Origin: Microbacterium aurantiacum
Lineage (GTDB): Bacteria > Actinomycetota > Actinomycetes > Actinomycetales > Microbacteriaceae
Length of the DNA: 61,061 nucleotides
Reading direction: 5' to 3'
Assembly: GCF_021654035.1 (NCBI RefSeq)
Contig: NZ_JAJPDW010000009.1
Location: 1-61,061 of the forward strand
In this document: positions 26,819 through 37,402 of the stretch, one piece after another
Numbering within the stretch: the first letter of the stretch is position 1
Layout: each line of letters begins with the position of its first letter
Made by a program: the position numbers and the translations under genes
Notes under the pieces: model-generated
The model's input: the letters and a program-made list of their open reading frames with translations, nothing else
The model's database searches: none
Told to the model about the DNA's origin: nothing

Positions 26819-26824
26819 TACCAT
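26819..26824 (+). promoter_or_regulatory. -10 box of the leuA leader
   Basis: TACCAT lies six bases before the ATG of the leader peptide, the same spacing as the leaderless genes in this window. This would place the leader-peptide start codon at or next to the mRNA 5' end. Confidence 0.45.
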
Positions 26825-26830
26825 CGACGC

Positions 26831-26862
26831 ATGCGCTTCGGCGGGCTTCTCCTTCTTAGTCG

Positions 26863-26884
<22 letters not shown>
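26831..26884 (+). CDS. leuL: leuA leader peptide
   Basis: A 17-codon frame reads MRFGGLLLLSRRDESSF, with four consecutive leucine codons (CTT CTC CTT CTT) followed by arginine codons and a TAG stop at 26882. A leucine run in a very short frame just before leuA is the known architecture of leucine-responsive attenuation in Actinobacteria. The frame ends inside a strong hairpin. It has no Shine-Dalgarno sequence, and a TACCAT -10 box stands six bases before the ATG, so it is probably translated from a leaderless mRNA. It would sense charged tRNA-Leu. Confidence 0.85.
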
Positions 26885-28771
<1,887 letters not shown>

Positions 28772-28775
<4 letters not shown>

Positions 28776-29458
28776 GACTTGGGGAGGGCGATCGACGAGG
28801 TCTCCACCGCCACCTTGCGCCGATAAAGCGCACGCTGCTCGGGAAGCGAGATGTCGAACACCACCGCGAGCACCCGGATGACCGCGGTCACCGCCACTCC
28901 CGCGATAGCCGCGACCCCGGCGGCTCCGCCGAGCTCGGTGGTGATGGCCAGGGTGGCGCACCCGGCGGCTGCGGCCACGGCGTAGAGCGATCCGACGTGC
29001 ATGATCGCCACCGGCAGACCCATGATGATGTCGCGGAGGATGCCGCCGCCCACGGCCGCGCACACCCCCACGAACACCGCGGGGACCGGCGGGAGACCGA
29101 GCGCCAACGCCTTGGTGGTGCCGAAGGCGCCGAACAGGCCGATCACGACGGCGTCGAGACCGACGATCAGCGCGTTCAGGCGTCGGAAGACCCCGGCCAG
29201 CAGCATCCCCACGAGCGCGGCGGCCGTCGCGGTGAGCAGATACCAGTTGCTCTGCAGGGTGACGGGCGGAACGTTCAGCAGCAGGTCGCGGATGAGTCCG
29301 CCGCCCATGCCCATGACGATGCCGATGATGGCGACGCCGAGGAGGTCCAGGCGTCGCTCGCCGCGGAATCCGGAAGCGAACAGCGCCCCCTGGATGCCGC
29401 CGAGTCCGACGGCGAGGAGGTCCGCCCACAGGGGGATCACGAAGATCGGCTCGTCCAC
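28772..29458 (-). CDS. Trimeric intracellular cation (TRIC) channel family protein
   Basis: The 228-residue membrane protein belongs to the bacterial TRIC family (formerly UPF0126), which forms trimeric K+-permeable channels. It shows seven predicted hydrophobic segments and the two family repeats with glycine-rich [13 protein letters not shown] (near 50-62) and [13 protein letters not shown] (near 135-147). The GTG at 29458 begins the hydrophobic pattern [17 protein letters not shown], and CACAAT six bases upstream is a possible -10 box. The longer open frame upstream is antisense to recO. It is divergent from recO with 36 bases between starts. Confidence 0.9.
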
Positions 29459-29482
29459 GCCTCTATTGTGCGCGGTCGCAGG

Positions 29483-29488
29483 GATAAT
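29483..29488 (+). promoter_or_regulatory. -10 box of recO
   Basis: GATAAT, six bases before the GTG at 29495, which predicts a leaderless recO-uppS message. Confidence 0.5.
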
Positions 29489-29494
29489 CGAGCA

Positions 29495-30232
29495 GTGCCC
29501 ACGTATCGCGACGAGGTGGTGATCCTGCGCACCCACAAGCTGGGTGAGGCGGACCGCATCCTCACGCTCCTCTCCCGCCGACACGGCAAGGTCCGCGCCG
29601 TGGCCAAGGGGGTGCGACGGACGTCGTCGCGCTTCGGAGCACGGCTGGAGCCGTTCATGGTGGCCGATGTGCAGCTGTACAAGGGGCGCTCCCTCGACAT
29701 CGTGCAGCAGGCGGAATCCCTCGGGTCCTACGGCGCCGACATCGTCGCACACTACGACCGCTACACCTCCGCCCACGCGATGGTGGAGGCCGCGGACCGG
29801 CTGAGCGAGGCGGACGCCACGACGCAGCAGTACTTCCTCCTCGTCGGCGGGCTTCGCGCTCTCTCCCGCGGCGAGCACGCTTCCCGCGCGATCCTGGACT
29901 CCTACCTCCTGCGCGCCATGGCGCTGTCGGGCTGGGCGCCCGGACTCGACGAGTGCGCCCGGTGCGGCGCCCCGGGTCCGCACGACGCCTTCGTCGCGCA
30001 GCTCGGCGGCATGGTCTGCGCGGCGTGCGCGCCCACCGGGTCCGCGCGCATCGACCGCTCGACGGCCGTGGTGCTCCGCGCCCTCATGTCCGGGGACTGG
30101 GATGCCGTGGACACGGCGACCGCGGGTGCGACCAACGCGGCGTCCGGTCTGGTGTCGGCCTACGCGCAGTGGCACCTCGAGCGCGGCATCCGCGCACTGT
30201 CCCATGTCTCCTCTCGCGGAACGGTCTCATGA
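29495..30232 (+). CDS. recO: DNA repair protein RecO
   Basis: RecO loads RecA on SSB-coated DNA with RecR. The 245-residue product begins with the OB-fold domain [20 protein letters not shown] (9-28), continues with a helical domain, and has a C-terminal zinc-binding region with [10 protein letters not shown] (near 154-163) and CAACAP (near 175), four cysteines in all. The GTG at 29495 has a -10 box six bases upstream and no Shine-Dalgarno sequence. It overlaps uppS by four bases (ATGA). Cytoplasmic; intact. Confidence 0.95.
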   Translation: MPTYRDEVVILRTHKLGEADRILTLLSRRHGKVRAVAKGVRRTSSRFGARLEPFMVADVQLYKGRSLDIVQQAESLGSYGADIVAHYDRYTSAHAMVEAADRLSEADATTQQYFLLVGGLRALSRGEHASRAILDSYLLRAMALSGWAPGLDECARCGAPGPHDAFVAQLGGMVCAACAPTGSARIDRSTAVVLRALMSGDWDAVDTATAGATNAASGLVSAYAQWHLERGIRALSHVSSRGTVS

Positions 30233-31041
30233 CTCCCAAGCCCTACACGCATCGCGACGCCGTGCCGTACCGCCCGATCGACTGGACCGGCATCCACCCT
30301 CCGGCCTTCCCGAAGAAGGGGGTGCCCCAGCACGTCGCCATCGTGATGGACGGCAACGGTCGCTGGGCGAACCGGCGCGGTCTCACGCGCGTCGAGGGCC
30401 ACCGCGCCGGTGAAGCGGCTCTCCTGGATGTCGTGGCGGGCGCGATCCAGGCGGGGGTACGCCATCTCTCGGTGTACGCCTTCTCCACCGAGAACTGGTC
30501 GCGCTCGCCGGACGAGGTCCGCTTCCTGATGGGGTTCAACCGCGACGTCCTGCACCGACGCCGCGATCAGCTGAACGAGTGGGGCGTGCGCGTCCGCTGG
30601 GCGGGTCGCACACCGCGCCTGTGGGGCTCGGTCATCAAGGAGCTCCGATACGCGGAGGAGCTCACCCGCGACAACTCCACGTTGACGTTGACGATGTGTG
30701 TGAACTACGGCGGGCGCATCGAGCTCGTCGACGCGATGCGCTCCATCGCCGACGACGTCGCAGCGGGGCGTCTGCGTCCCTCCGCCGTCACCGAGAAGCT
30801 CATCGCACGCCGGCTCTACCTGCCGGACATGCCCGATGTCGACCTCTTCGTCCGCTCCAGCGGCGAACAGCGCACCTCGAACTTCCTCCTGTGGGAATCC
30901 GCCTACGCGGAGTTCGTCTTCCTCGACACGCTGTGGCCGGACTTCTCCCGCACCGATCTGTGGCGGGCGATCGAGCTGTACCTGGACCGGGATCGACGCT
31001 TCGGCGGCGCGGTCGACACGCCCGAGCCGCCGGCTCTGTGA
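30229..31041 (+). CDS. uppS: Isoprenyl transferase (undecaprenyl/decaprenyl diphosphate synthase)
   Basis: The enzyme makes the C50-C55 polyprenyl diphosphate carrier for peptidoglycan by adding isopentenyl diphosphate units in cis. The 270-residue product shows the signature [17 protein letters not shown] with the catalytic Asp (near residue 40), [10 protein letters not shown], and [20 protein letters not shown] near the C-terminus, which is the second conserved block. Chain length cannot be read off reliably, and Actinobacteria may use decaprenyl carriers. The ATG at 30229 overlaps the recO stop. The following gap contains the remnant of a membrane-protein gene. Confidence 0.95.
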   Translation: MTPKPYTHRDAVPYRPIDWTGIHPPAFPKKGVPQHVAIVMDGNGRWANRRGLTRVEGHRAGEAALLDVVAGAIQAGVRHLSVYAFSTENWSRSPDEVRFLMGFNRDVLHRRRDQLNEWGVRVRWAGRTPRLWGSVIKELRYAEELTRDNSTLTLTMCVNYGGRIELVDAMRSIADDVAAGRLRPSAVTEKLIARRLYLPDMPDVDLFVRSSGEQRTSNFLLWESAYAEFVFLDTLWPDFSRTDLWRAIELYLDRDRRFGGAVDTPEPPAL

Positions 31042-31050
31042 GCGCGTCGG

Positions 31051-31215
31051 AGCACCTTCGTCGTCGGCTCGGTGTTCTTCACCGCCGCCGCCTTCATCCA
31101 CCTCGCGCTGAGCGGACGGCGGCCGCCGGAGAACGCCCTGCGCGGGGCGGCCGCCGCGGACTGGTGGTCGGCGGCGACGCAGTTCATCGGCACGGTCCTG
31201 TTCAACATCAGAACC
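31051..31215 (+). pseudogene. Remnant of a small membrane-protein gene
   Basis: In the frame that leads into the DsbA-like gene, the sequence reads STFVVGSVFFTAAAFIHLAL, then a GC-rich linker and ADWWSAATQFIGTVLFNI, two hydrophobic segments with a conserved tryptophan pair. The pattern resembles the middle of actinobacterial multi-pass proteins of the YrhK-like type, whose N- and C-terminal helices are missing here. There is no credible start codon or ribosome-binding site. After about 31215 the similarity pattern ends and the frame runs into the DsbA-like gene. Called a decayed fragment; the family name is tentative. Confidence 0.5.
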
Positions 31216-31275
31216 GCGACGCGCGATCACGTCCGACCGGGAATAGACGCACGCGTTCCCGATGTTCGGTCGAGG

Positions 31276-31956
31276 GTGACGGAACCCATCAGAATCGACG
31301 TGTGGAGCGACATCGCCTGCCCGTGGTGCTACATCGGCAAGCGGAACCTCGAGACGGGGATCGCTCAGGTCGCGGAGGACGGCGACGCGCCCGAGGTGCA
31401 GGTCGTCTTCCATTCGTACGAGCTGTCGCCCGACACCCCCGAGGACTTCGACGGGGGTGAGGTCCAGTATCTGACCGCCCACCGCGGCGTGTCCGAGGAG
31501 CAGGCCCAGCAGATGCTCGACCGCGTCGGCGCGATGGCGGCCGACGCGGGCCTCGAGTACCGCTTCGACATCCTCCGGCACACGAACACCCTCAAGGCCC
31601 ACGAGCTGCTCCACTTCGCACGGGAGCAGGGCCGACAGGGTGATGTCGCCGAGCGACTCATGGCGGCGTACTTCACGGAGGGGCGTCATCTCGGACGCAT
31701 CGAGGAACTCGCGACCCTCGCGGGGGAGGCGGGCCTCGACCCGACGGCCGCGGCGGAGGCGCTGCGATCGGGGCGGTTCGCCCCGGCCGTCGCCGCCGAC
31801 AAGGCACAAGCGGTCGCGTACGGCATCACCGCCGTCCCCTTCTTCGTCATCGACGAGAAGTACGGAGTGGCGGGCGCGCAGCCTGCAGACGGATTCGCCC
31901 AGATCCTCCGTCGGGTGCGGGACGAGCGATCCGACGAGGTCGTCGCACCCGCGTGA
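31276..31956 (+). CDS. DsbA family oxidoreductase, FrnE-like
   Basis: This is a 226-residue thioredoxin-fold protein of the cytoplasmic FrnE/2-hydroxychromene isomerase-like DsbA subgroup. The active site is CPWC in SDIACPWCYIGKRNL (near residues 12-26). The helical insertion has LRHTNTLKAHELLHFAREQG, and the cis-proline loop is ITAVPFFVID near 185, followed by GVAGAQPADGF. There is no signal peptide, so it acts in the cytoplasm. The GTG at 31276 is chosen because the open frame further upstream encodes the remnant of a different, hydrophobic protein. A GATGTT nine bases upstream might be a -10 box. Function in polyketide modification or disulfide exchange is known for relatives only. Confidence 0.88.
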   Translation: MTEPIRIDVWSDIACPWCYIGKRNLETGIAQVAEDGDAPEVQVVFHSYELSPDTPEDFDGGEVQYLTAHRGVSEEQAQQMLDRVGAMAADAGLEYRFDILRHTNTLKAHELLHFAREQGRQGDVAERLMAAYFTEGRHLGRIEELATLAGEAGLDPTAAAEALRSGRFAPAVAADKAQAVAYGITAVPFFVIDEKYGVAGAQPADGFAQILRRVRDERSDEVVAPA

Positions 31957-32007
31957 GCGGGTGCGCACGGCGTCGCGGGCCGGTGACGCGACCCTCTGCC
32001 GACCTGG

Positions 32008-32013
32008 GAGAAT
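32008..32013 (+). promoter_or_regulatory. -10 box of dusB
   Basis: GAGAAT, seven bases before the GTG at 32021. It is weaker than the others but supports GTG 32021 over ATG 32012. Confidence 0.4.
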
Positions 32014-32020
32014 GGGGCCC

Positions 32021-33181
32021 GTGAGTATTGCGACCGCGCCGCCGAGCACGTTGCGCATCGGGCCGATCGCCCTGGATGCGCCCGTCGTCCTCGCCCCGAT
32101 GGCGGGGATCACCAACACCGCGTTCCGACGCCTCTGTCGCGAATACGGCGCGGGTCTGTACGTGAGCGAGATGATCACCTCGCGCGCCCTCGTCGAGCGC
32201 AACGCCACGACGATGCGACTGATCACCCACCACGAGTCCGAGACCCCGCGCTCGATCCAGCTCTACGGTGTGGACCCCGGAACCGTCGAGGCCGCCGTAC
32301 GGCTGCTCGTCGAGGAGGACCGCGCCGACCACATCGATCTGAACTTCGGATGCCCCGTCCCCAAGGTGACGCGCAAGGGCGGGGGAGCGGCCCTTCCGTG
32401 GAAGCTCGGTCTGTTCCGTGAGATCGTCGAGCGCGCGGTGCGCGCGGCGGGCTCCGTCCCCCTCACGGTGAAGATGCGCAAGGGGATCGATCCCGACCAC
32501 CTCACCTACCTGGAGGCCGGCCGCATCGCCGAGGGAGCCGGGGTCTCGTCGATCGCGCTCCACGCCCGCACGGCCTCGGAGTTCTATTCCGGCCATGCCG
32601 ACTGGGCCGCGATCGAGAAGCTCAAATCCGCCGTCACCTCGGTCCCCGTCCTCGGGAACGGCGACATCTGGTCCGCCGAGGACGCCGTGCGGATGATGGC
32701 GGAGACCGGGTGCGACGGCGTGGTGGTCGGGCGCGGATGCCTCGGTCGACCGTGGCTCTTCGGTGATCTCGCCCGGGCCCTCGGAGCACCGGATGCCGGT
32801 GCCCCCGTCGACGCGGATCTGCGCTTCGTCGCCGCGGCGTTCCGCCGACACGCCGAGCTCCTCACGGAGTTCTTCGAAGACGAGCAGCGCGGATGCCGCG
32901 ACATCCGCAAGCACGTCGCGTGGTACTTCAAGGGCTATCCGGTCGGCGGCGACGTCCGCGCGCGACTGGCGACGGTCTCCTCGCTCGACGAGATCGACGA
33001 GCTTCTGGCCCTGCTCGATCTGGACGCGCCCTACCCGGGGGCGGCCGCCGAGGGCCAGCGGGGCCGCGCGGGAACCCCCAAGCGCCCTGCTCTCCCCGAC
33101 GGCTGGCTGGAATCCCGTGAGCTCACCGGTGCCGCCTCCACCGCGCTCGCCGAGGCCGAGACGGATCACAGCGGTGGGTGA
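32021..33181 (+). CDS. dusB: tRNA-dihydrouridine synthase B
   Basis: This FMN enzyme reduces uridines in the tRNA D-loop. The 386-residue product has the TIM-barrel domain beginning APMAGITNTAFRRLCREYG (FMN loop), SEMITSRALV, then DLNFGCPVPKVTRKGGGAAL with the catalytic cysteine (near 112), VKMRKGID with the phosphate-binding lysine, LHARTASEFYSGHADW, and GNGDIWS plus GVVVGRGCLGRPWLF near the C-terminal end of the barrel. The C-terminal helical domain (about 255-335) follows, with a tail rich in Ala, Gly and Pro. The start GTG 32021 is preferred over ATG 32012 because of the -10 spacing. It overlaps dgt by eight bases. Confidence 0.93.
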   Translation: MSIATAPPSTLRIGPIALDAPVVLAPMAGITNTAFRRLCREYGAGLYVSEMITSRALVERNATTMRLITHHESETPRSIQLYGVDPGTVEAAVRLLVEEDRADHIDLNFGCPVPKVTRKGGGAALPWKLGLFREIVERAVRAAGSVPLTVKMRKGIDPDHLTYLEAGRIAEGAGVSSIALHARTASEFYSGHADWAAIEKLKSAVTSVPVLGNGDIWSAEDAVRMMAETGCDGVVVGRGCLGRPWLFGDLARALGAPDAGAPVDADLRFVAAAFRRHAELLTEFFEDEQRGCRDIRKHVAWYFKGYPVGGDVRARLATVSSLDEIDELLALLDLDAPYPGAAAEGQRGRAGTPKRPALPDGWLESRELTGAASTALAEAETDHSGG

Positions 33182-34511
33182 CGCGCAGGCGGGTGCGGTC
33201 GCCGGGCCGCCGATCGGCTATGTCGCCGCCGACGCCGAGCGCTTCCATCCCGAGCAGCATCGGTCGCAGCGGGACGGATTCGCCCGTGACCGCGCGCGCG
33301 TGCTGCATTCGGCGGCCCTGCGCCGCCTCGCCGCGAAGACGCAGGTGCTGAGTCCCGCGAGTCCGGTCGATTTCGCGCGCAACCGCCTCACCCATTCGCT
33401 CGAAGTCGCCCAGGTCGGCCGTGAGCTGGCCACCGCGTTGCACCTGTCGCCTGACGTCGTGGACACCGCGTGCCTCAGTCACGACCTCGGCCACCCGCCG
33501 TTCGGACACAACGGCGAACGCGCCCTGAATGACTGGGCGGAGCCGTTCGGCGGGTTCGAGGGGAACGCCCAGACGCTGCGCATCCTGACCCGTCTGGAGC
33601 CCAAGGTCATCGCCGAGGACGGTCGGAGCCACGGCCTGAACCTCACCCGGGCGAGCCTGGACGCCGCGTGCAAGTATCCCTGGACCGCGGACCAACCGCT
33701 CCCGGACCCCGGTGGCCGGCTCAAGTTCGGGGTCTACCCCGAAGACGAAGCGGTGTTCCGCTGGATGCGCGAGGGGGCACCGGGTCGCGTCCGTTGCATC
33801 GAGGCGGAGGTGATGGACCTTTCCGATGACATCGCCTACTCGGTGCATGACTTCGAGGACGCGATCGTCAACGGCTACCTCGACCCCGTCCGGCTGGCCG
33901 ACCCCGGCGAACACGACGCGCTGCTCACGGCCGTCCAGACATGGGTCGGGTACGACTTCGCCCGCGACGAGCTCGAGGACGCCCTCTTCCGCCTCATGCG
34001 GCTGCCCGAGTGGGTGCAGGAGTTCGACGGAACGCGGGCGTCGTCCGCACGGCTGAAGAACCTCACCTCCGATCTGATCGGTCGGTTCGCGCGGGCCGCG
34101 ACCGCCGCGACGCGGGCCGCGGCACCCGAGCACGAGCTCACCCGCTACCGCGCGCACGTCGTCGTCCCCCGTGTCGTGGAGGCGGAGATGGCCGTCCTCA
34201 AGGGCATCATCGGGGCTTTCGTGGTGTCGATCGACGGCCGCAAGGAGCTGTACAGGGAACAGCGGCGTCTCCTGAAGCGCCTGGCGAGCGCGTTGTGGGA
34301 TTCGCCCGGCGAACTCGACGCGGTGCATCGCGAGGATTTCGCCGCGGCGGAGACGGATGACGCACGCCGTCGCGTGATCGTCGATCAGGTGGCGAGCCTC
34401 ACCGATCAGCTCGCGATCGCCTGGCACGCCCGGCTCATCGGCGAGGTCGACCCGGCATCCGTGGGACTCTGGTCCCCTCACATGACGGCGCCGCCCGACG
34501 GGAGGCGGTGA
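33174..34511 (+). CDS. dgt: Deoxyguanosinetriphosphate triphosphohydrolase
   Basis: The HD-domain enzyme hydrolyses dGTP (and often other dNTPs) to the nucleoside and triphosphate. The 445-residue product has the HD motif in NRLTHSLEVAQVGREL (H near 73) and LSHDLGHPPFGHNGERAL (HD near 103-104), plus ADDIAYS-like SDDIAYSVHDFEDAI for the further metal-binding Asp near 220. The C-terminal part is helical. It starts with GTG at 33174, inside the end of dusB, and its stop overlaps dnaG. The order dusB-dgt-dnaG is typical of Actinobacteria and suggests a role in dNTP pool control near replication. Substrate preference is not evident. Confidence 0.92.
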   Translation: MGDAQAGAVAGPPIGYVAADAERFHPEQHRSQRDGFARDRARVLHSAALRRLAAKTQVLSPASPVDFARNRLTHSLEVAQVGRELATALHLSPDVVDTACLSHDLGHPPFGHNGERALNDWAEPFGGFEGNAQTLRILTRLEPKVIAEDGRSHGLNLTRASLDAACKYPWTADQPLPDPGGRLKFGVYPEDEAVFRWMREGAPGRVRCIEAEVMDLSDDIAYSVHDFEDAIVNGYLDPVRLADPGEHDALLTAVQTWVGYDFARDELEDALFRLMRLPEWVQEFDGTRASSARLKNLTSDLIGRFARAATAATRAAAPEHELTRYRAHVVVPRVVEAEMAVLKGIIGAFVVSIDGRKELYREQRRLLKRLASALWDSPGELDAVHREDFAAAETDDARRRVIVDQVASLTDQLAIAWHARLIGEVDPASVGLWSPHMTAPPDGRR

Positions 34512-36364
34512 TGGCGGGCCGCATCCGGCAGGCGGATGTCGAGGAGGTCAAGGCGCGCACCGACATCGCCGACATCATCGGAGAGCGCGTCGCCCTGCGC
34601 CCCGCAGGCGTCGGATCCATGAAGGGCCTGTGCCCCTTCCACGACGAGCGCAGTCCGAGCTTCAACGTCCGACCGCAGGCGGGGTTCTACCACTGCTTCG
34701 GATGCGGCGAATCCGGCGACGTGTACTCCTTCCTCCGCCGCATGGACCACCTGTCCTTCTCGGAGGCCGTCGAGAAGCTCGCTGGCCGCATCGGCTACGC
34801 CCTGCACTACGAGGACGGGGGAGCGGCCCCGGACACCACGGGACGCACGCGGCTCTACGCCGCGAACGCGGCGGCGGCGGAGTACTTCCGCGGGCAGCTC
34901 TCCTCCGGAGAGGCGGAGATCGCCCGACGGTTCCTGGGTGAACGCGGCTTCGATGCCGGCGCGGCGGCGCACTTCGGCGTGGGCTACGCGCCGCGCGGCT
35001 GGTCCGGTGTCCTCACCGCCCTCCGGGAGAAGGGCTTCCGCGATGATGAGCTGTCGGCGGCGGGCCTCGTCTCCCAGGGACAGCGCGGCGTGTACGACCG
35101 GTTCCGCGGTCGCGTCGTCTGGCCGATCCGTGATGTCACCGGGCAGGTCATCGGGTTCGGCGCCCGCCGGCTCCACGAGGACGACAACGGACCGAAATAC
35201 CTCAACACCCCCGAGACCGCCGTGTACCGCAAGGCGAACGTCCTGTACGGATTGGATCTCGCGAAGCGCGACATCTCGCGCGAGCACCGCGTGGTGGTCG
35301 TCGAGGGATACACCGACGTGATGGCCTGTCACCTCGCCGGAATCACCACCGCGATCGCCACCTGCGGCACCGCTTTCGGCGCCGACCACATCTCGGTGCT
35401 CCGCCGCGTGATGGGTGACGACTCCGCGGCGGGCGAAGTGATCTTCACCTTCGACCCGGATGCCGCAGGCCAGAAGGCCGCCCTCCGCGCGTTCGCCGAC
35501 GCGAAGCGGTTCAACGCCCAGACGTATGTCGCCACCGGACCCGAGGGCCTCGACCCCTGCGACCTCCGGCTGCAGCGGGGCGACCGAGCGGTGCGCGCGA
35601 TGGTGACGACCAAGGCGCCGATGGTCGAGTTCGTCATCGGCCAGCGCATCGCGGGTTTCGACCTCGCCTCCGTCGAGGGTCGCGTGGGCGCACTGCGGGT
35701 GGCCGCACCCGTCGTCGCCGAACTGCGGGACCCGCTCCTCCAACCGGAGTACGTTCGCGTCCTCGCCCGACGCCTCGGCATGGACACCGAGGACGTGCGC
35801 CGCGAAGTGACGCGCGCGGGCCGATCCTCGGGAGAGTCTCCCCGGACGGATGCCGCACCCTCCGGGGTCCCGGAGGGGACCGCCGATTCCCTGCGGCCGA
35901 CCCTGGCGACGCTGCCCCGCACCCGTGATGTGGCGATGGAACGCGACGCGCTGATGGGGGTCCTCCAGTTTGGTCACCGCATGGACGGTGACATCGTCGC
36001 GCGCGCGATCGGCCTCCCGTTCCGGCATCCGGGGCTCGACGCCGTCCGCCAGGCCGTGGCAGGGGTGGATGACCTCTCCCGACCGGGGTGGGCGGCCGAT
36101 GCGATCGGGAACGTCCGCGAGCTCTATAGGGGGCTCGGCGCGGAGCTCCTCGCGGCGAATTTCCCCGCGCAGAACGACGACGAGGCGGTGGCGTCGGCCA
36201 CGGACCTGAGCAGACGCCTGGTCATGCGCGCGCTGGAAGCGGAGAAGCACGAGCTGCTCGGCGCGATCCAGCGTGTCGCGCCCGACTCCGACGGCGGGCG
36301 CAGCATCCGCATCAGACTCCGTGAGATCGACGCCGAGCGGGAGCGCATGCTCGCCGAGGAGTGA
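34511..36364 (+). CDS. dnaG: DNA primase
   Basis: DnaG makes RNA primers for replication. The 617-residue product has the N-terminal zinc-binding domain with C41, H44, C62 and C65 (CPFHDE and CFGCGESGD), then the RNA-polymerase basic domain and Toprim core with VVVVEGYTDVMACHLAG (metal-binding Glu near 264), FTFDPDAAGQKAALRAF, and DPCDLRLQRGD. The C-terminal helicase-binding region ends ERERMLAEE. The ATG at 34511 follows GGAGG by five bases; the GTG at 34508 is possible but spaced less well. It is coupled to dgt. Cytoplasmic. Confidence 0.96.
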   Translation: MAGRIRQADVEEVKARTDIADIIGERVALRPAGVGSMKGLCPFHDERSPSFNVRPQAGFYHCFGCGESGDVYSFLRRMDHLSFSEAVEKLAGRIGYALHYEDGGAAPDTTGRTRLYAANAAAAEYFRGQLSSGEAEIARRFLGERGFDAGAAAHFGVGYAPRGWSGVLTALREKGFRDDELSAAGLVSQGQRGVYDRFRGRVVWPIRDVTGQVIGFGARRLHEDDNGPKYLNTPETAVYRKANVLYGLDLAKRDISREHRVVVVEGYTDVMACHLAGITTAIATCGTAFGADHISVLRRVMGDDSAAGEVIFTFDPDAAGQKAALRAFADAKRFNAQTYVATGPEGLDPCDLRLQRGDRAVRAMVTTKAPMVEFVIGQRIAGFDLASVEGRVGALRVAAPVVAELRDPLLQPEYVRVLARRLGMDTEDVRREVTRAGRSSGESPRTDAAPSGVPEGTADSLRPTLATLPRTRDVAMERDALMGVLQFGHRMDGDIVARAIGLPFRHPGLDAVRQAVAGVDDLSRPGWAADAIGNVRELYRGLGAELLAANFPAQNDDEAVASATDLSRRLVMRALEAEKHELLGAIQRVAPDSDGGRSIRIRLREIDAERERMLAEE

Positions 36365-36407
36365 CGGCGTCTTTGGCCGGTCACTCGGGCTCGGGCATGA
36401 TGGCACG

Positions 36408-37196
36408 ATGGCCCGACCCCGCGAGACCGACACGGCGATCCGCTGTTCCGACCTGTCCGTCGCGCGATCCTCCCGGGGGGTGCCTTCTCAACGGGTCGTG
36501 GACGGGGTCTCCTTCGTCCTCCCGCGTGCGTCGGCGCTGACGGTGATGGGTCCGACGGGATCCGGGAAGTCGAGTCTTGCGACCGCGCTCTCGGGCATCG
36601 AGACGGCAGGGCTGTCCATCGACGGCGGGGATGCGGAGGTGGAGGGGATCTCGGTGCGACGCCCCGGACGCTCGCGCCGGGTGCTGACCTATGTCGCCGC
36701 CCACCTGCCTCAGGCCGCCGGCGCTCGCCTTCCCGCCCGCCTGACGGTTTCGGAGGTGATCGGTGAGCCGATCACCTCTCGGGATCGCCGCGTGAATCAG
36801 CGTGCCCTCGCCGTGCGGGTGGCGGCGTTGCTGGACGAGCTCATGCTGCCGCTCGGCGCCGCGGCGAAATACCCCTACGAACTCAGTGCCGGGATGCGGC
36901 AGCGGGTCGCCTTCGCCCGCGCCCTGGTGCTGCAGCCGAAGGTGCTCATCGCCGACGAGCCCTTCGCCAACCTCGACGTCGAGGTCCGACGGGCGGCGAA
37001 GGATGCGATCCTCGACCGCCAGAAGGCGTACGGCCTCTCGGCGGTCATCGTCTCCAACGACGCCGATGTGATCGAGGATCTCGACACGGACGTCCTCGTC
37101 CTTCGGGGCGGACACACCGTCGCGTACGGTCACGGATCCGACGGACTCCTCTGGACCCCGGACGAAGGCGACACGCCGAGCCCGGTTTCGACCTGA
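36408..37196 (+). CDS. Orphan ABC transporter ATP-binding protein
   Basis: The 262-residue ATPase has Walker A GPTGSGKSS (48-56), a Q-loop glutamine at 102, the signature LSAGMRQR (159-166) and Walker B VLIADE (179-184) followed by the D-loop ANLD. The switch histidine of the H-loop is replaced by asparagine (N217 in VIVSNDAD), where THD or SHD is usual, so activity may be altered. It lies alone between dnaG and tRNA-Asn, with no permease or substrate-binding gene next to it. Peptide/nickel-type importers (DppD-like) are the nearest family by layout. The ATG at 36408 has CATGAT six bases upstream. Substrate unknown. Confidence 0.78.
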   Translation: MARPRETDTAIRCSDLSVARSSRGVPSQRVVDGVSFVLPRASALTVMGPTGSGKSSLATALSGIETAGLSIDGGDAEVEGISVRRPGRSRRVLTYVAAHLPQAAGARLPARLTVSEVIGEPITSRDRRVNQRALAVRVAALLDELMLPLGAAAKYPYELSAGMRQRVAFARALVLQPKVLIADEPFANLDVEVRRAAKDAILDRQKAYGLSAVIVSNDADVIEDLDTDVLVLRGGHTVAYGHGSDGLLWTPDEGDTPSPVST

Positions 37197-37257
37197 GTTC
37201 ACGAGCACCCTCCGTGTGTTGCTAAGATGGTGGGGTTGCCTGCTGCGGCGGGCATAT

Positions 37258-37330
37258 TCCTCGGTAGCTCAATTGGCAGAGCAATCGGCTGTTAACCGAT
37301 AGGTTCTTGGTTCGAGTCCAAGCCGGGGAG
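37258..37330 (+). tRNA. tRNA-Asn (GTT)
   Basis: A complete 73-base cloverleaf: acceptor TCCTCGG pairs with CCGGGGA, the anticodon stem ATCGG pairs with CCGAT, and the loop CTGTTAA carries anticodon GTT at 37291-37293. The T-arm is CTTGG-TTCGAGT-CCAAG. The discriminator is G and CCA is not encoded. A possible -10 box TAAGAT lies at 37223-37228, and a strong hairpin follows downstream. Confidence 0.95.
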
Positions 37331-37365
37331 CGAGAATCCCGCGTTCATCTGACGCGGCTCTCACC

Positions 37366-37394
37366 GAAAGCCCGGGCTTCCACCCCGGGCTTTC
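37366..37394. terminator. Terminator between tRNA-Asn and def
   Basis: GAAAGCCCGGG (37366-37376) and CCCGGGCTTTC (37384-37394) form a perfect 11-base stem with a seven-base loop. It lies between the tRNA and the convergent def gene, so it can stop both transcripts. Confidence 0.85.
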
Positions 37395-37402
37395 CTCGTT
37401 TC

